A stretch of 64,000 bases of DNA from Xanthomonas arboricola pv. juglandis (GTDB taxonomy: Bacteria; Pseudomonadota; Gammaproteobacteria; Xanthomonadales; Xanthomonadaceae), in contig NZ_JZEF01000003.1 of the NCBI RefSeq assembly GCF_001013475.1, positions 898,427 to 962,426 on the forward strand, given 5' to 3'. Numbering within the stretch: the stretch's first letter is position 1; each line of letters begins with the position of its first letter. Positions 54,304 through 62,477 of the stretch are shown here, piece after piece. The position numbers and the translations under genes were made by a program. A model generated the notes under the pieces. The model did no database searches. It saw only the letters and a list, made by a program, of their open reading frames with translations, and was not told where the DNA came from.

Positions 54304-54642
54304 GACCTTGCGGATTCCTCGCTGGGATTTTGCGAAACAGCTGTGCTCGCTGAGCGCTGGCTGAACTGGATCCCGAACGTAACAATTCCTTACTCGTGTG
54401 TCCGCATTTGTGAAATTTGTCGCTATTTGACACATAAGTAAGCGAGCAGCGCCGATGTCTGGTGGCAGCTTGAAACGCATCTGCCTGTGGCCGAGCCGGT
54501 AAACTGCCGGTCTTCCCATGCGCTGCGCCTGGCGATGCAGCCATCGCTGTGTTGGCAGCGCACGACGAATCAGGCAGGCAATGACGACAATGGTGCAATA
54601 CGCTTCAAGCAAGGCGATCGACCTCCCCCAGAGCGCACGCGC
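54304..54642. other. divergent intergenic region upstream of mrp
   Basis: About 340 bases containing the promoters of the frameshifted receptor and of mrp. A+T-rich part at about 54380-54440. TTGACA at 54427-54432 could be a -35 of a plus-strand promoter but no -10 is seen at 16-18 bases. No gene. Confidence 0.4.
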
Positions 54643-55494
54643 ATGAGCGGCGAGCGCAGAACCCCCGCACACGCGGTACAGGGCGCGCTGGCGCCGCATC
54701 CGCGCATCCGCAATGTGATCGCGGTGGGCTCGGGCAAGGGTGGGGTGGGCAAGTCCACCACCGCGGTAAATCTGGCGCTGGCCTTGCGTCAGCAGGGCGC
54801 GCGCGTCGGCGTACTGGACGCGGACATCTACGGGCCGAGCGTGCCGGCGATGCTGGGCCTGAGCGGGCGGCCGGACAGCCCGGACAACAAGTCGATCGAG
54901 CCCTTGCGCGCGTTCGGAATCGAGGCGATGTCGATCGGCTTGCTGGTCGATCAGGACACGCCGATGATCTGGCGCGGGCCGATGGCAACCTCGGCATTGA
55001 CCCAGCTGTTCAACGATACCCTGTGGGACGACCTGGATTACCTGCTGATCGACCTGCCGCCGGGCACCGGCGACATCCAGCTGACCTTGTCGCAGAAGAT
55101 CCCGGTGGCCGGCGCGGTCATCGTCACCACGCCGCAGGACATCGCCACGCTGGATGCGCGCAAGGCCTTGAAGATGTTCGAAAAGGTCGAGGTGCCAGTG
55201 CTCGGCATCGTCGAGAACATGGCGGTGCACACCTGCAGCCAGTGTGGCCACCGCGAACACCTGTTCGGCGAAGGCGGCGGCGAGCGCATGGCCGCCCAGT
55301 ACGGCGTGCCCTTGCTGGGGTCGTTGCCGCTGGCGATCGCGATCCGCGAGCAGGGCGATGCAGGCCAGCCGATCGTGGTGGCCGCGCCGGAGTCGGCGGC
55401 AGCGCAGGCCTATCTGGCCGCTGCCGCGCGCCTGTCCGAGGAACTGGGCAAGCGGCCGCGCGCCAGCATCCCGATTTCGGCTTCGCTGCTGTAG
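54643..55494 (+). CDS. mrp: iron-sulfur cluster carrier protein Mrp (ApbC/NBP35 family)
   Basis: Mrp/ApbC carries and transfers Fe-S clusters in an ATP-dependent way. The 283-residue product has the deviant Walker A GSGKGGVGKSTTAVNLALAL, DIYGPSVPAMLGL, SIGLLVDQDTPMIWRGPM, DDLDYLLIDLPPGTGDIQLTLSQ, and a C-terminal CSQCGH (CxxC) for cluster binding. The usual N-terminal DUF59 (MIP18-like) domain is shortened or absent. ATG 54643 (MSGERRTPAHAV) is taken as the start; the same frame is open further upstream, but no start there looks convincing. It is followed by dcd 96 bases on. Confidence 0.92.
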   Translation: MSGERRTPAHAVQGALAPHPRIRNVIAVGSGKGGVGKSTTAVNLALALRQQGARVGVLDADIYGPSVPAMLGLSGRPDSPDNKSIEPLRAFGIEAMSIGLLVDQDTPMIWRGPMATSALTQLFNDTLWDDLDYLLIDLPPGTGDIQLTLSQKIPVAGAVIVTTPQDIATLDARKALKMFEKVEVPVLGIVENMAVHTCSQCGHREHLFGEGGGERMAAQYGVPLLGSLPLAIAIREQGDAGQPIVVAAPESAAAQAYLAAAARLSEELGKRPRASIPISASLL

Positions 55495-55590
55495 CGCGCA
55501 GGCCGGCGCTGGTGCCGGCCGCTTGCTAGAATTCGCTGCCTTTCGCGCGGGCCGCTCGGCCTGCCGCCTTCCGTCTTCAAGGAACACCGC

Positions 55591-56160
55591 ATGAGCATCA
55601 AGAGCGACCGCTGGATCAAGCGCATGGCCGAACAGCACGCGATGATCGAGCCGTTCGAACCCGGCCAGATCAAGCACGACGCCGCCGGCCAGCGCATCGT
55701 CAGCTTCGGCACTTCCAGCTACGGGTACGACGTACGCTGCTCGCGCGAGTTCAAGATCTTCACCAACATCAACTCGACCATCGTCGACCCGAAGCACTTC
55801 GATCCGGGCAGCTTTGTCGATATCGAGTCGGATGTGTGCATCATCCCGCCCAACAGCTTCGCGCTGGCACGCACGGTGGAATACTTCCGCATCCCGCGCG
55901 ACACCCTGGTGGTGTGCCTGGGCAAGAGCACCTACGCGCGCTGCGGCATCATCGTCAACGTGACCCCGCTGGAGCCGGAATGGGAAGGCCACGTCACGCT
56001 GGAATTCAGCAACACCACGCCGCTGCCGGCGCGCATCTACGCCAACGAAGGCGTGGCGCAGATGCTGTTCTTCCAGTCCGACGAAGTCTGCGAGACCTCG
56101 TACAAGGACCGCGGCGGCAAGTACCAGGGCCAGACCGGCGTGACCCTGCCGCGCACCTGA
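55591..56160 (+). CDS. dcd: dCTP deaminase
   Basis: Deaminates dCTP to dUTP, which feeds dTTP synthesis through dUTPase. The 189-residue product has the family motifs [66 protein letters not shown] (active-site Ser-Arg and Glu), and [12 protein letters not shown], ending [13 protein letters not shown]. Length and motifs match the monofunctional proteobacterial enzyme, without the dUTPase-fused form. ATG 55591 is preceded by AAGGA. It follows mrp and precedes a divergent small membrane protein. Confidence 0.97.
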   Translation: MSIKSDRWIKRMAEQHAMIEPFEPGQIKHDAAGQRIVSFGTSSYGYDVRCSREFKIFTNINSTIVDPKHFDPGSFVDIESDVCIIPPNSFALARTVEYFRIPRDTLVVCLGKSTYARCGIIVNVTPLEPEWEGHVTLEFSNTTPLPARIYANEGVAQMLFFQSDEVCETSYKDRGGKYQGQTGVTLPRT

Positions 56161-56182
56161 TGCAGTGGAGCAGCCGCGGCCT

Positions 56183-56368
56183 TCAGCAGGGCGCTGTGGC
56201 CCGCTCGCGGTAGCGCAGCAGTTGGCGTACGCCGGCGGCGATCAGCAGTGCCGGCCACCAGGTCGACACCAGGTTGCCCAGGTCGATACGGGCCAGCCCG
56301 AGGTTGTCCAGCAGAAACAGCGTGCCCAGCGTGATCAGGAACAGGGCGGGAATCAGGCGATAGTGCAT
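56183..56368 (-). CDS. small two-segment membrane protein (DUF5668-like)
   Basis: A 61-residue inner-membrane protein: helix 1 about residues 5-23 (LIPALFLITLGTLFLLDNL), a polar turn (GLARIDLG), helix 2 about residues 34-49 (VSTWWPALLIAAGVRQLL). The two-helix LiaI/DUF5668-type pattern (GTLFLLDNL and WWPALLI) is characteristic. ATG 56368 is preceded by GAGG eight bases upstream. Convergent with dcd and only 23 bases away. A paralogue is at 56849-57016. Role unknown. Confidence 0.8.
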   Translation of the reverse strand: MHYRLIPALFLITLGTLFLLDNLGLARIDLGNLVSTWWPALLIAAGVRQLLRYRERATAPC

Positions 56369-56848
56369 GGCGATGTCCTCGGTAGGTGTGCGCCCATGCT
56401 GCGCGCAACACGCCCACCGATCAGGTGCCGGAAGTCAACTCTTGCCGATGACAAACGTCATGTCGGCAAGGTCATGGCTGCATTGGTGGCCGTGTCGTGT
56501 TCGCTGGCAGTCCTAGGGATACAGGGGCCCTGGCTCTCTACGGGTGCAGTCGGCTAGCGCATGAGGCTCCACGCGTCCCCGCATCCGCCCCTTCGGGGCA
56601 CCTTCTCCCGATGGGAGAAGGGATGTCGGCGCTCTGACCAGGCGCTGGGGCTGATCGACTGCTGGAATCGCTCCATTCCATGTTCATGGGCGCTAACGCC
56701 CATCATGCGCACAGGCGAGAGCCGCGCCTCAAGGCGCATTGCCGCATCCAATCAGTGACAGATCAGCAGCTACGGCCGGATAGTCCGGGAATCAACAGCG
56801 CCAGAAGCGCGCTCTCACGATTCCCCAATCCCGATTCCCGATTCCCGG
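56369..56848. other. intergenic region with hairpins and repeats
   Basis: 480 bases between the two small membrane protein genes. It holds an inverted repeat at 56441-56470 (CTTGCCG...CGGCAAG arms), a hairpin-rich repeat at 56585-56623 (GCCCCTTCGGGGC and CCTTCTCCC-GAT-GGGAGAAGG), and a 28-bp four-unit 7-mer element at 56819-56846 that ends three bases before the next stop codon. No gene is seen. Confidence 0.6.
56819..56846 (-). repeat. 28-bp four-unit 7-mer element
   Basis: Four exact 7-base units on the plus strand, GATTCCC CAATCCC GATTCCC GATTCCC, same family and same length as the other five copies in the window. It lies three bases beyond the stop codon of the small membrane protein gene. 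Confidence 0.75.
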
Positions 56849-57016
56849 CTATTTGCCCCGCCCAAACAACATCCCCACACCGCAGGCGACCAACGCCGCC
56901 GGCCACCACGTGGCGATCAGCCGGCCAAGGCTGACGTTGGTCCAGCCCAGGTTATTGGCCAGGAACAGCAGGCCGACGAGGATCAGGATCAGCGCGGCGA
57001 CGACATTGGATTTCAT
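56849..57016 (-). CDS. small membrane protein, paralogue of 56183-56368
   Basis: A 55-residue protein found by hand: M-K-S-N then helix 1 VVAALILILVGLLFLANNL, turn GWTNVSLGRL, helix 2 IATWWPAALVACGVGMLF, tail GRGK. The pairs LGNLVSTWWPALLIAAGV (paralogue) and LGRLIATWWPAALVACGV are clearly alike. ATG 57016, TAG 56849-56851. Start-site signal is weak. Same strand as the other copy, 480 bases upstream of it. A DUF5668-like/LiaI-like membrane protein of unknown role. Confidence 0.8.
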   Translation of the reverse strand: MKSNVVAALILILVGLLFLANNLGWTNVSLGRLIATWWPAALVACGVGMLFGRGK

Positions 57017-57043
57017 GCGGACAGGTGGTTGTGAGACGGGCGC

Positions 57044-57481
57044 CTATCGTAGCCGCTGCGCCCACGCAGCGACATGCTGGTGCAGCGCGTCGGCCTCGAA
57101 GCGCTGCGCGCTGCCGCTGCCCCAGACCGGGCCAGGCCAGGCCGCATCGCCCGGATGCCGGCCGACCAGATGCACGTGCAGCTGCCGCACGATGTTGCCC
57201 AGTGCGCCGATATTGAGCTTGGCGACCCCGGGCTCGACCCGCAGCAACTGCGAGAGCTGATTGATCTCGGCCAGCAACAGACGCTGCTGGCCGCTATCCA
57301 GATCGATCCACTCGCTGACATCGGCGACCCGCGGCACCAGCACCAGCCACGGGAAGCGGCTGTCGTCCATCAGCCGCACCTGCGACAGCGGTCCGTCGGC
57401 GACGAACACGCTGTCTGCGGCCAGCCGCGCATCGAGCTGGAAGCCGCTCGCCCCGGACATGCCGGCTGCAGTCCCGCTCAT
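57044..57481 (-). CDS. HIT family protein
   Basis: A 145-residue member of the histidine triad superfamily, which hydrolyses or transfers nucleotides such as dinucleoside polyphosphates. The motif LHVHLVGRHPGDAAWPGPVWG carries HVHLVGRH, a histidine triad-like site, and WLVLVPRVADVSEWIDL is the upstream strand-helix. ATG 57481 overlaps the dienelactone hydrolase stop by four bases (ATGA), so they are translated together. ATG 57460 is a second possibility. Substrate unknown. Confidence 0.87.
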   Translation of the reverse strand: MSGTAAGMSGASGFQLDARLAADSVFVADGPLSQVRLMDDSRFPWLVLVPRVADVSEWIDLDSGQQRLLLAEINQLSQLLRVEPGVAKLNIGALGNIVRQLHVHLVGRHPGDAAWPGPVWGSGSAQRFEADALHQHVAAWAQRLR

Positions 57482-58140
57482 CCCAGATGCGCTTCGAAAA
57501 AGCCCAGGGTGCGCTCCAGCGCGCGCTCGGCGCTGTCGGCGTCGTAGTGGGTGGGGTCGATGCTGCGGTTGAAAGCGTGGCCGGTCGGATACACGAAGGT
57601 TTCCATCTGCGGCAGCTTCTCGCGGTGGGCCTGGATCGCCTCGGGCGGAATGCTGGTGTCCTGCTCGCCGAAGTGGAACATCACCGGCGCCTTCGGGGTT
57701 TCGTCCAGCAACTGGGTGTTGCGGCCGCCGTAGTAGCTCACCGAGGGCAGGCCCAGGCGGATCGCCGACAGCAGCGCCACCGAGCCGCCCCAGCAATAGC
57801 CCACGGTGCCGACTTTGCCGGCGCGGCCGAGCAGGGTGGCGGCGGATTTGACCACCTCCACCGCGCGCTCCAGGCCGACCGCATTGGCCAGTGCCAGGCC
57901 GCGCTGCAGGCTTTCCTGGTCGTAGGGCAGCTGCACGTCCTTCTCTTCCAGGTCGAAGAAGGCCGGCGCCAGCACTTCGTAGCCGCGTGCGGCGTAATCG
58001 TCGGCCACCGCGCGGATATGTTCGTTGACGCCGAAGATCTCCTGGATCACCACCAGGCCGCCGCGCGGGCTGGAGGTCGGGGTGGCGTGCCAGGCGGCGA
58101 CCTGGCCGTCGGGGGTGTCGAGCGTGGTCCAGTGACCCAT
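57478..58140 (-). CDS. dienelactone hydrolase family protein
   Basis: A cytoplasmic alpha/beta hydrolase of the dienelactone hydrolase family. The 220-residue product has the Cys-Asp-His triad: nucleophile in GTVGYCWGGSVALL, Asp in FHFGEQDTSIPPE and His in YPTGHAFNRS. The opening GGLVVIQEIFGVNEHIRAVADDYAARGYEVLAPAFFD is typical. Family members open dienelactones in catechol degradation, but many bacterial copies have other esters as substrates, so the natural substrate is unknown. ATG 58140 has AGGAG six bases upstream. It is co-translated with the HIT gene and divergent from rimO. Confidence 0.92.
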   Translation of the reverse strand: MGHWTTLDTPDGQVAAWHATPTSSPRGGLVVIQEIFGVNEHIRAVADDYAARGYEVLAPAFFDLEEKDVQLPYDQESLQRGLALANAVGLERAVEVVKSAATLLGRAGKVGTVGYCWGGSVALLSAIRLGLPSVSYYGGRNTQLLDETPKAPVMFHFGEQDTSIPPEAIQAHREKLPQMETFVYPTGHAFNRSIDPTHYDADSAERALERTLGFFEAHLG

Positions 58141-58320
58141 GGGAACTCCTGCTGCGGTAGGGGGAAGGCGCGCATTATCGACCGGATCGGCGGCGCTGCA
58201 GGTGAGGGTCTCGCTAAGATGACCTTGCCTGCCCGCAGCGCGGTTCAGAGCGCTGCCCGCGCGCCGCTGTAATTGCTCCACTCAGGCCCCAGGCCGCTCC
58301 GTTCCCAGGCTCCTGCTTCC

Positions 58321-58380
58321 ATGTCCCAGCTGAACCCCAAAGTCGGCTTCGTCAGCCTTGGCTGGCCTAAAGTCAGTTGA
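58321..58380 (+). pseudogene. rimO: 5' end of rimO, cut by the prophage
   Basis: The first 19 codons, MSQLNPKVGFVSLG then WPKVS and a TGA stop, match by memory the N-terminus of RimO (MSQLNPKVGFVSLGCPKA...), the radical-SAM enzyme that methylthiolates Asp88 of ribosomal protein S12. The first cluster-binding Cys is Trp here and the frame ends at once. From about 58365 the sequence is prophage-like. The remainder of rimO is expected beyond the prophage, outside the window; whether an intact copy exists elsewhere is not visible. Confidence 0.75.
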
Positions 58381-58404
58381 AATAGATTTTGATGTTGATG
58401 CGGT

Positions 58405-60006
58405 TTATATGGGTACTGGCTTCGACAGGATGCGCAGGTGGCCGTTGCCGATTAAGAAGTTGCGGTACGACTTTACGGCCGCATCGAAGGCCGCAGCAGC
58501 GATCTCTTGGCCAACTGCTATAACGCGCCCATCCTGATCGACAACCGCAAGCCTCGCTGGTCTACCGTCAGCGGTCTGGACGCTCAATCCCTCATGACTC
58601 AACGCACTGACAATCACCGCCGCGTGAGCCGTATCCGTAATGCACTCGCTGCTGGCCTGCCGTTGCAGGTTCTGTGTCATCGCCCCGTACCCCCTGTCAG
58701 TCGCAGACCCATCTGCACCACGTTGCTGGCTGCAGGACGGGGCAGCGAGGTCTGCCTGCAGCCGCCGGACGGCGGTGGACAGTTGCTTGATGGCATTGAA
58801 TGCGACCGGCAGGAGCTGATCGATGTGCACCGCCGGGACCAGCTCGCCGTCAAAGCTCACGCCGTGTGCGTCCACTGTCTCAGGCATGAGGTCCAGCAAC
58901 TGCTCTGCATCGAAGAACAGGCGCACGCGCCCATCCGGGTTGTACTGCTCCTTGTAGCGCCCCAGCAGCGTGGTGACCTGTTCCACCTCGGCCAAACCAT
59001 AAGGCAATGCGCCGATGATGTTTTTGAGCTTGCGAGAGGAGCCGAAGTCAAAACCGCCAACGGCAGACAGCGCGCCAGATGTGGACAGCCCCATGCGCTG
59101 CTGCAACGTGCCGTTGTAAGTCGCCATGCCGATGCGAAGGTGGCCGTTATCGCTCCAGAAACCGATGTTGTAGCCGCCATCGATCAGCCCGAAGCCGCCA
59201 CCGAAACTGCCTGAGCTCAGGTGGGCAAAGCTGTTGACGCCGTTGCCTGGACTGCTCACGGTCGGCTGCAGCAGCAGGCTACCTGCGGTGTTCAGAACTG
59301 CCTCTGCCGCGCCGCTGAAGGCACCGTTAGGACGAAGGTAGATGCTTGCGCCGCCCTCGGCCCCAAGGATAGTTACGTTGCTCTTGCTGATGAAATAGCC
59401 AGACGCGGAGCCGAAGCTATCGGCATGCACGGATCCGCCAAACGAGCCTGCGCCCGTGACGGCGACCTGCGTGGTTTCGAGGTACAGCGCGTTGCCGCCC
59501 GTACGGATGCGACCGACCACCCAGGCGTTGTTCTGCGTATTAACGAAATCAATGACTGGCGTGCCGTCGTTGTAATCACGCATGAGCACTCGCCCGGAGG
59601 CTGAGACGACGGCATCAAACGCACCCTGCGCGCCGCCGCTGAGATTGATCGCCAGACGCGGCACTGTGAGCTGCCCGGTCATGACATCGCCTGTCTTGAC
59701 CACGTAGTTGGCGTGTGAGTGGTCGGTAGGCGTGAACGTTTGCGGTTTGTTGCCTACCTGATCCCACGATGGCCACGCAACCGCCGTTGCAGGAACTCCT
59801 GTCAAATTCTCCCACGCGCGGTAGTAGGCGCCGTGCTGCCCGTCGAGCTTGTCAGCATCCAAATTGTTGCCGGCACCTTCGTCCTTTAGGGCGGCGCCCT
59901 TCAGTTCGAGTGCAGCGCGGCGCTCGTGACGCCCAGCAGCCCGCGAATGAATGCGGATGGTGAACCGGCACCCAGGCGAGCGTCCAAGATCTTCTTCAAT
60001 AGCCAT
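58405..60006 (-). CDS. phage tail fibre protein, C-terminal part with S74-type auto-processing domain
   Basis: A 533-codon frame whose first 35 or so codons are a shadow of the upstream frame. From about 59905 it reads LELKGAALKDEGAGNNLDADKLDGQHGAYYRAW, typical phage tail-fibre sequence, and near the end has GSSRKLKNIIGALPYGLAEVEQVTTLLGRY and LLDLMPETVDAHGVSFDG, a likely peptidase S74 (intramolecular chaperone) domain that folds and cuts the trimer. The C-terminal 130 residues are unusual after that domain. It is probably the distal part of one tail-fibre gene whose N-terminal part is the next feature; a single base inserted near 59905-59915 would fuse them. Host specificity is probably decided here. 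Confidence 0.8.
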   Translation of the reverse strand: MAIEEDLGRSPGCRFTIRIHSRAAGRHERRAALELKGAALKDEGAGNNLDADKLDGQHGAYYRAWENLTGVPATAVAWPSWDQVGNKPQTFTPTDHSHANYVVKTGDVMTGQLTVPRLAINLSGGAQGAFDAVVSASGRVLMRDYNDGTPVIDFVNTQNNAWVVGRIRTGGNALYLETTQVAVTGAGSFGGSVHADSFGSASGYFISKSNVTILGAEGGASIYLRPNGAFSGAAEAVLNTAGSLLLQPTVSSPGNGVNSFAHLSSGSFGGGFGLIDGGYNIGFWSDNGHLRIGMATYNGTLQQRMGLSTSGALSAVGGFDFGSSRKLKNIIGALPYGLAEVEQVTTLLGRYKEQYNPDGRVRLFFDAEQLLDLMPETVDAHGVSFDGELVPAVHIDQLLPVAFNAIKQLSTAVRRLQADLAAPSCSQQRGADGSATDRGYGAMTQNLQRQASSECITDTAHAAVIVSALSHEGLSVQTADGRPARLAVVDQDGRVIAVGQEIAAAAFDAAVKSYRNFLIGNGHLRILSKPVPI

Positions 60007-60512
60007 GCGGTGATGACGCGGATCTTGTCATTACCTGCAGAGGCTTCTTCCTCCGTCGCCAGCTCGACGATCCCGGCCATTTCAGTGGTGGCGGCCGGGT
60101 CAGTGAAGTTGGTTGCGCCGAAGGAGATCTGCTTTACATCGATGTCGGCAAGGACAGCGTCCAGGGCGAGCAGTAGCATGGCGGCGGCCGCCTTGCCCAG
60201 TAAGAGGGCTGGCTGACTGTAGACAGCGAACAGCGTGCCGTTGGACAGGTAAAGGCCGAATCCGTAGCAGTCATAGACGGCATCGGATTCATCACGAATG
60301 GACACGTGAATTGTGTCGTCGGCAGTGACGGTCCCGCCCACCGCCGCTACCCGCTTGATCTCACCTGGCAGCGCGGTCAACGCGGCAGAGACGCTAAACG
60401 GCGCGTTCGCGATGCCAACATGGCTGATCAGCACCGGATTGGTTCCGGTGTTGGGTGCATTGACCAGTGCGGCACGGCCTGCAGTGGTAACTTGAAGCTT
60501 GAGTCCGGGCAT
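59901..60512 (-). CDS. phage tail fibre protein, N-terminal part (gpH-like)
   Basis: A 203-residue frame that starts MPGLKLQVTTAGRAALVN, the usual start of P2-like tail fibre/collar-type proteins that join the baseplate. It continues with NFTDPAATTEMAGIVELATEEEA, which is typical of phage tail fibres, and ends LLGVTSAALHSN just where the next frame becomes sensible. Read alone it is a truncated H protein. With the distal part the gene would span 58405-60512, about 700 residues, close to the size of P2 gpH. It follows gpI by 12 bases. Confidence 0.85.
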   Translation of the reverse strand: MPGLKLQVTTAGRAALVNAPNTGTNPVLISHVGIANAPFSVSAALTALPGEIKRVAAVGGTVTADDTIHVSIRDESDAVYDCYGFGLYLSNGTLFAVYSQPALLLGKAAAAMLLLALDAVLADIDVKQISFGATNFTDPAATTEMAGIVELATEEEASAGNDKIRVITAWLLKKILDARLGAGSPSAFIRGLLGVTSAALHSN

Positions 60513-60524
60513 GTCGGTATCCAG

Positions 60525-61070
60525 TTACTGGGCATCCATGAGCAACCGCCGATAGACGGCTGGCCGCGCAACAGCGAGAACGCCGATGCGGGCTTCTGCT
60601 TGGAATCCTTGGGTGAAAGTGAAGTGCGAACGGACGGGCTTGGTGCGCTCGACTTCGGCGATGACTTCGTTGACGAAGCGAGACGTGGCGGTCTGGCCAT
60701 CGGTGCCGGTCAGCGTGAGCGTCAGCTCGAAGGTGTGTGGCGCGCCTGGCGGCTCGGTCTGCCACCATTCGCGGATGGCCACCGCGCCGCCGAACGACTC
60801 GACGACCATGCGCACGCTGTTGGCGGTGCCTTTGCGGCGCTGGATTGCCATGGCGCTGCGCAGGCGCGAGCGCTTGACCGCATCGCTCCAGTCGGCCTTC
60901 CAGTCGTCGACCGATAGCGTCCACGCCAGCCACGGCAGATGACCGGCCGGGCAGGTGTCCGGATTCCACAGGTCTGGATACGGCAGCGGGATGGCTTCCA
61001 GGCGCTCGGCGACGGCGGCCAGGGCGCGCTCCATCGGCGTGGCGTTGGGCGGCAGCGGGGAGTTACTCAT
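60525..61070 (-). CDS. phage tail protein I (baseplate)
   Basis: A 181-residue P2 gpI-like protein. Segments WNPDTCPAGHLPWLAWTLSVDDWKADWSD, RSRLRSAMAIQRRKGTANSVRMVVESFGG, IREWWQTEPPGAPHTFELTL are typical of the family. It forms part of the baseplate wedge that joins J and the tail fibre. ATG 61070 overlaps the gpJ stop (ATGAGTAA). It ends TAA 60525. Confidence 0.93.
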   Translation of the reverse strand: MSNSPLPPNATPMERALAAVAERLEAIPLPYPDLWNPDTCPAGHLPWLAWTLSVDDWKADWSDAVKRSRLRSAMAIQRRKGTANSVRMVVESFGGAVAIREWWQTEPPGAPHTFELTLTLTGTDGQTATSRFVNEVIAEVERTKPVRSHFTFTQGFQAEARIGVLAVARPAVYRRLLMDAQ

Positions 61071-61374
61071 CGATACCGGCGTGCACGATGTCGATCGCGG
61101 TGCAGTAGGCAGCCTGCGTGCGGCTGATCCGGATGTCCGCTGCAGGCGAATCCAGTTCTATGCGCTGCACACCATCGGCGAATAGCTTGGCCTTGATCGC
61201 TGACTCCGGGACATCACGGCCGATGCGGTGTGCCTCATCCAGATACGCCCGCAGGCTACGCAGCGCCTCACGCATGACCACTGCCGAGTCAGGGCCGGCA
61301 TAGGTGCGACGTCCCCCCAATTTTGAGTAGCACCTCAGTTTGGAGTCCAATTCCCTACCCCAAGGAGATTGGAC

Positions 61375-61638
61375 GTGAAGAAGCGTTTTACCGAAGAGCA
61401 GATCATCGGCTTCCTGCGCGAAGCCGAAGGCGGCGTGGCGATCAAGGATCTGTGCCGGCGCCATGGCTTCAGCGAGGCCTCGTACTATCTGTGGCGTAGC
61501 AAGTTCGGCGGCATGAGCGTGCCCGATGCCAAGCGGCTCAAGGACCTTGAGGCCGAGAACGCGCGGCTGAAGAAGTTGCTGGCCGAGCAGTTGTTCGAGA
61601 ACGACCTGATCAAGGATGCGTTGCGAAAAAAGTGGTGA
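61375..61638 (+). CDS. IS3 family transposase OrfA
   Basis: The 87-residue product contains a helix-turn-helix ([37 protein letters not shown]) and a leucine zipper-type coil ([19 protein letters not shown]), the typical OrfA of the IS407 group. It starts at GTG 61375, with AAGGAG seven bases upstream, and ends at TGA 61636-61638. A slippery A-AAA-AAG just before the stop allows a -1 shift into orfB. Confidence 0.92.
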   Translation: MKKRFTEEQIIGFLREAEGGVAIKDLCRRHGFSEASYYLWRSKFGGMSVPDAKRLKDLEAENARLKKLLAEQLFENDLIKDALRKKW

Positions 61639-62477
61639 GCGCACCGGCGCGTCGTATGCTGGTGCGCGAGTGGATCGGGCGTGGTGCCAGCGAGCGTCGT
61701 GCGCTGGCAGTGATCGGCATGAGCGCCAGCGCGCTGCGCTATTGCCCACGCCAAGACCGCAACGGCGAACTGCGCGAGCGCATTCTTGCGCTGGCGCATC
61801 GCCATCGTCGCTATGGCGTGGGGATGATCTATCTCAAACTGCGACAGGAAGGGCGCATCGTGAACTACAAACGCGTGGAGCGGTTGTACCGCGAACAGCA
61901 GCTACAGGTCCGACGGCGCAAGCGCAAAAAAGTGCCAATAGGCGAGCGTCAGCCGCTGCTGCGGCCAGCGCAGGCCAACCAGGTGTGGTCGATGGACTTC
62001 GTGTTCGACCGCTCCGCCGAAGGCCGAGTGATCAAGTGTCTGGTGATCGTGGACGACGCAACGCACGAAGCGGTCGCCATCGAGGTGGAGCGCGCGATCT
62101 CTGGGCACGGGGTTGCGCGCGTCCTGGATCGGTTGGCACACAGTCGCGGCCTGCCGCAGGTGATCCGCACCGACAACGGCAAGGAGTTTTGCGGTAAGGC
62201 AATGGTCGCCTGGGCGCATGCCCGTGGCGTGCAGTTGCGGCTGATCCAACCAGGCAAACCGAACCAGAACGCCTACGTCGAATCCTTCAACGGCCGGCTA
62301 CGCGATGAATGCCTCAACGAGCACTGGTTCCCGACGTTGCTGCACGCGCGCACCGAGATCGAACGCTGGCGACGCGAATACAACGAGGACCGACCCAAGA
62401 AAGCAATTGGCGGCATGACGCCGGCTGCGTATGCCCAACATCTGGCAAACACCGATATCATTAACCCGGGACTCTAA
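61632..62477 (+). CDS. IS3 family transposase OrfB (DDE integrase domain)
   Basis: The 281-codon frame opens at the slippery site and has the DDE triad: [13 protein letters not shown] (first Asp), [17 protein letters not shown] (second Asp), and [20 protein letters not shown] (Glu). An upstream HTH_21-type region ([18 protein letters not shown]) precedes the rve domain. It is normally made as an OrfAB fusion by -1 frameshifting at AAAAAAG (61626-61632); reading from GTG 61632 gives the same frame. Codons are intact, so the element may still be active. Confidence 0.93.
   Translation: MVSAPARRMLVREWIGRGASERRALAVIGMSASALRYCPRQDRNGELRERILALAHRHRRYGVGMIYLKLRQEGRIVNYKRVERLYREQQLQVRRRKRKKVPIGERQPLLRPAQANQVWSMDFVFDRSAEGRVIKCLVIVDDATHEAVAIEVERAISGHGVARVLDRLAHSRGLPQVIRTDNGKEFCGKAMVAWAHARGVQLRLIQPGKPNQNAYVESFNGRLRDECLNEHWFPTLLHARTEIERWRREYNEDRPKKAIGGMTPAAYAQHLANTDIINPGL

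Noticed and set aside
58321..58380. The 19-codon rimO fragment as a real small peptide gene
   Set aside because: It is better explained as the truncated start of rimO.
61626..61638. orfA-orfB overlap as a damaging frameshift
   Set aside because: The AAAAAAG slippery site and overlap are normal for IS3-family programmed -1 frameshifting.
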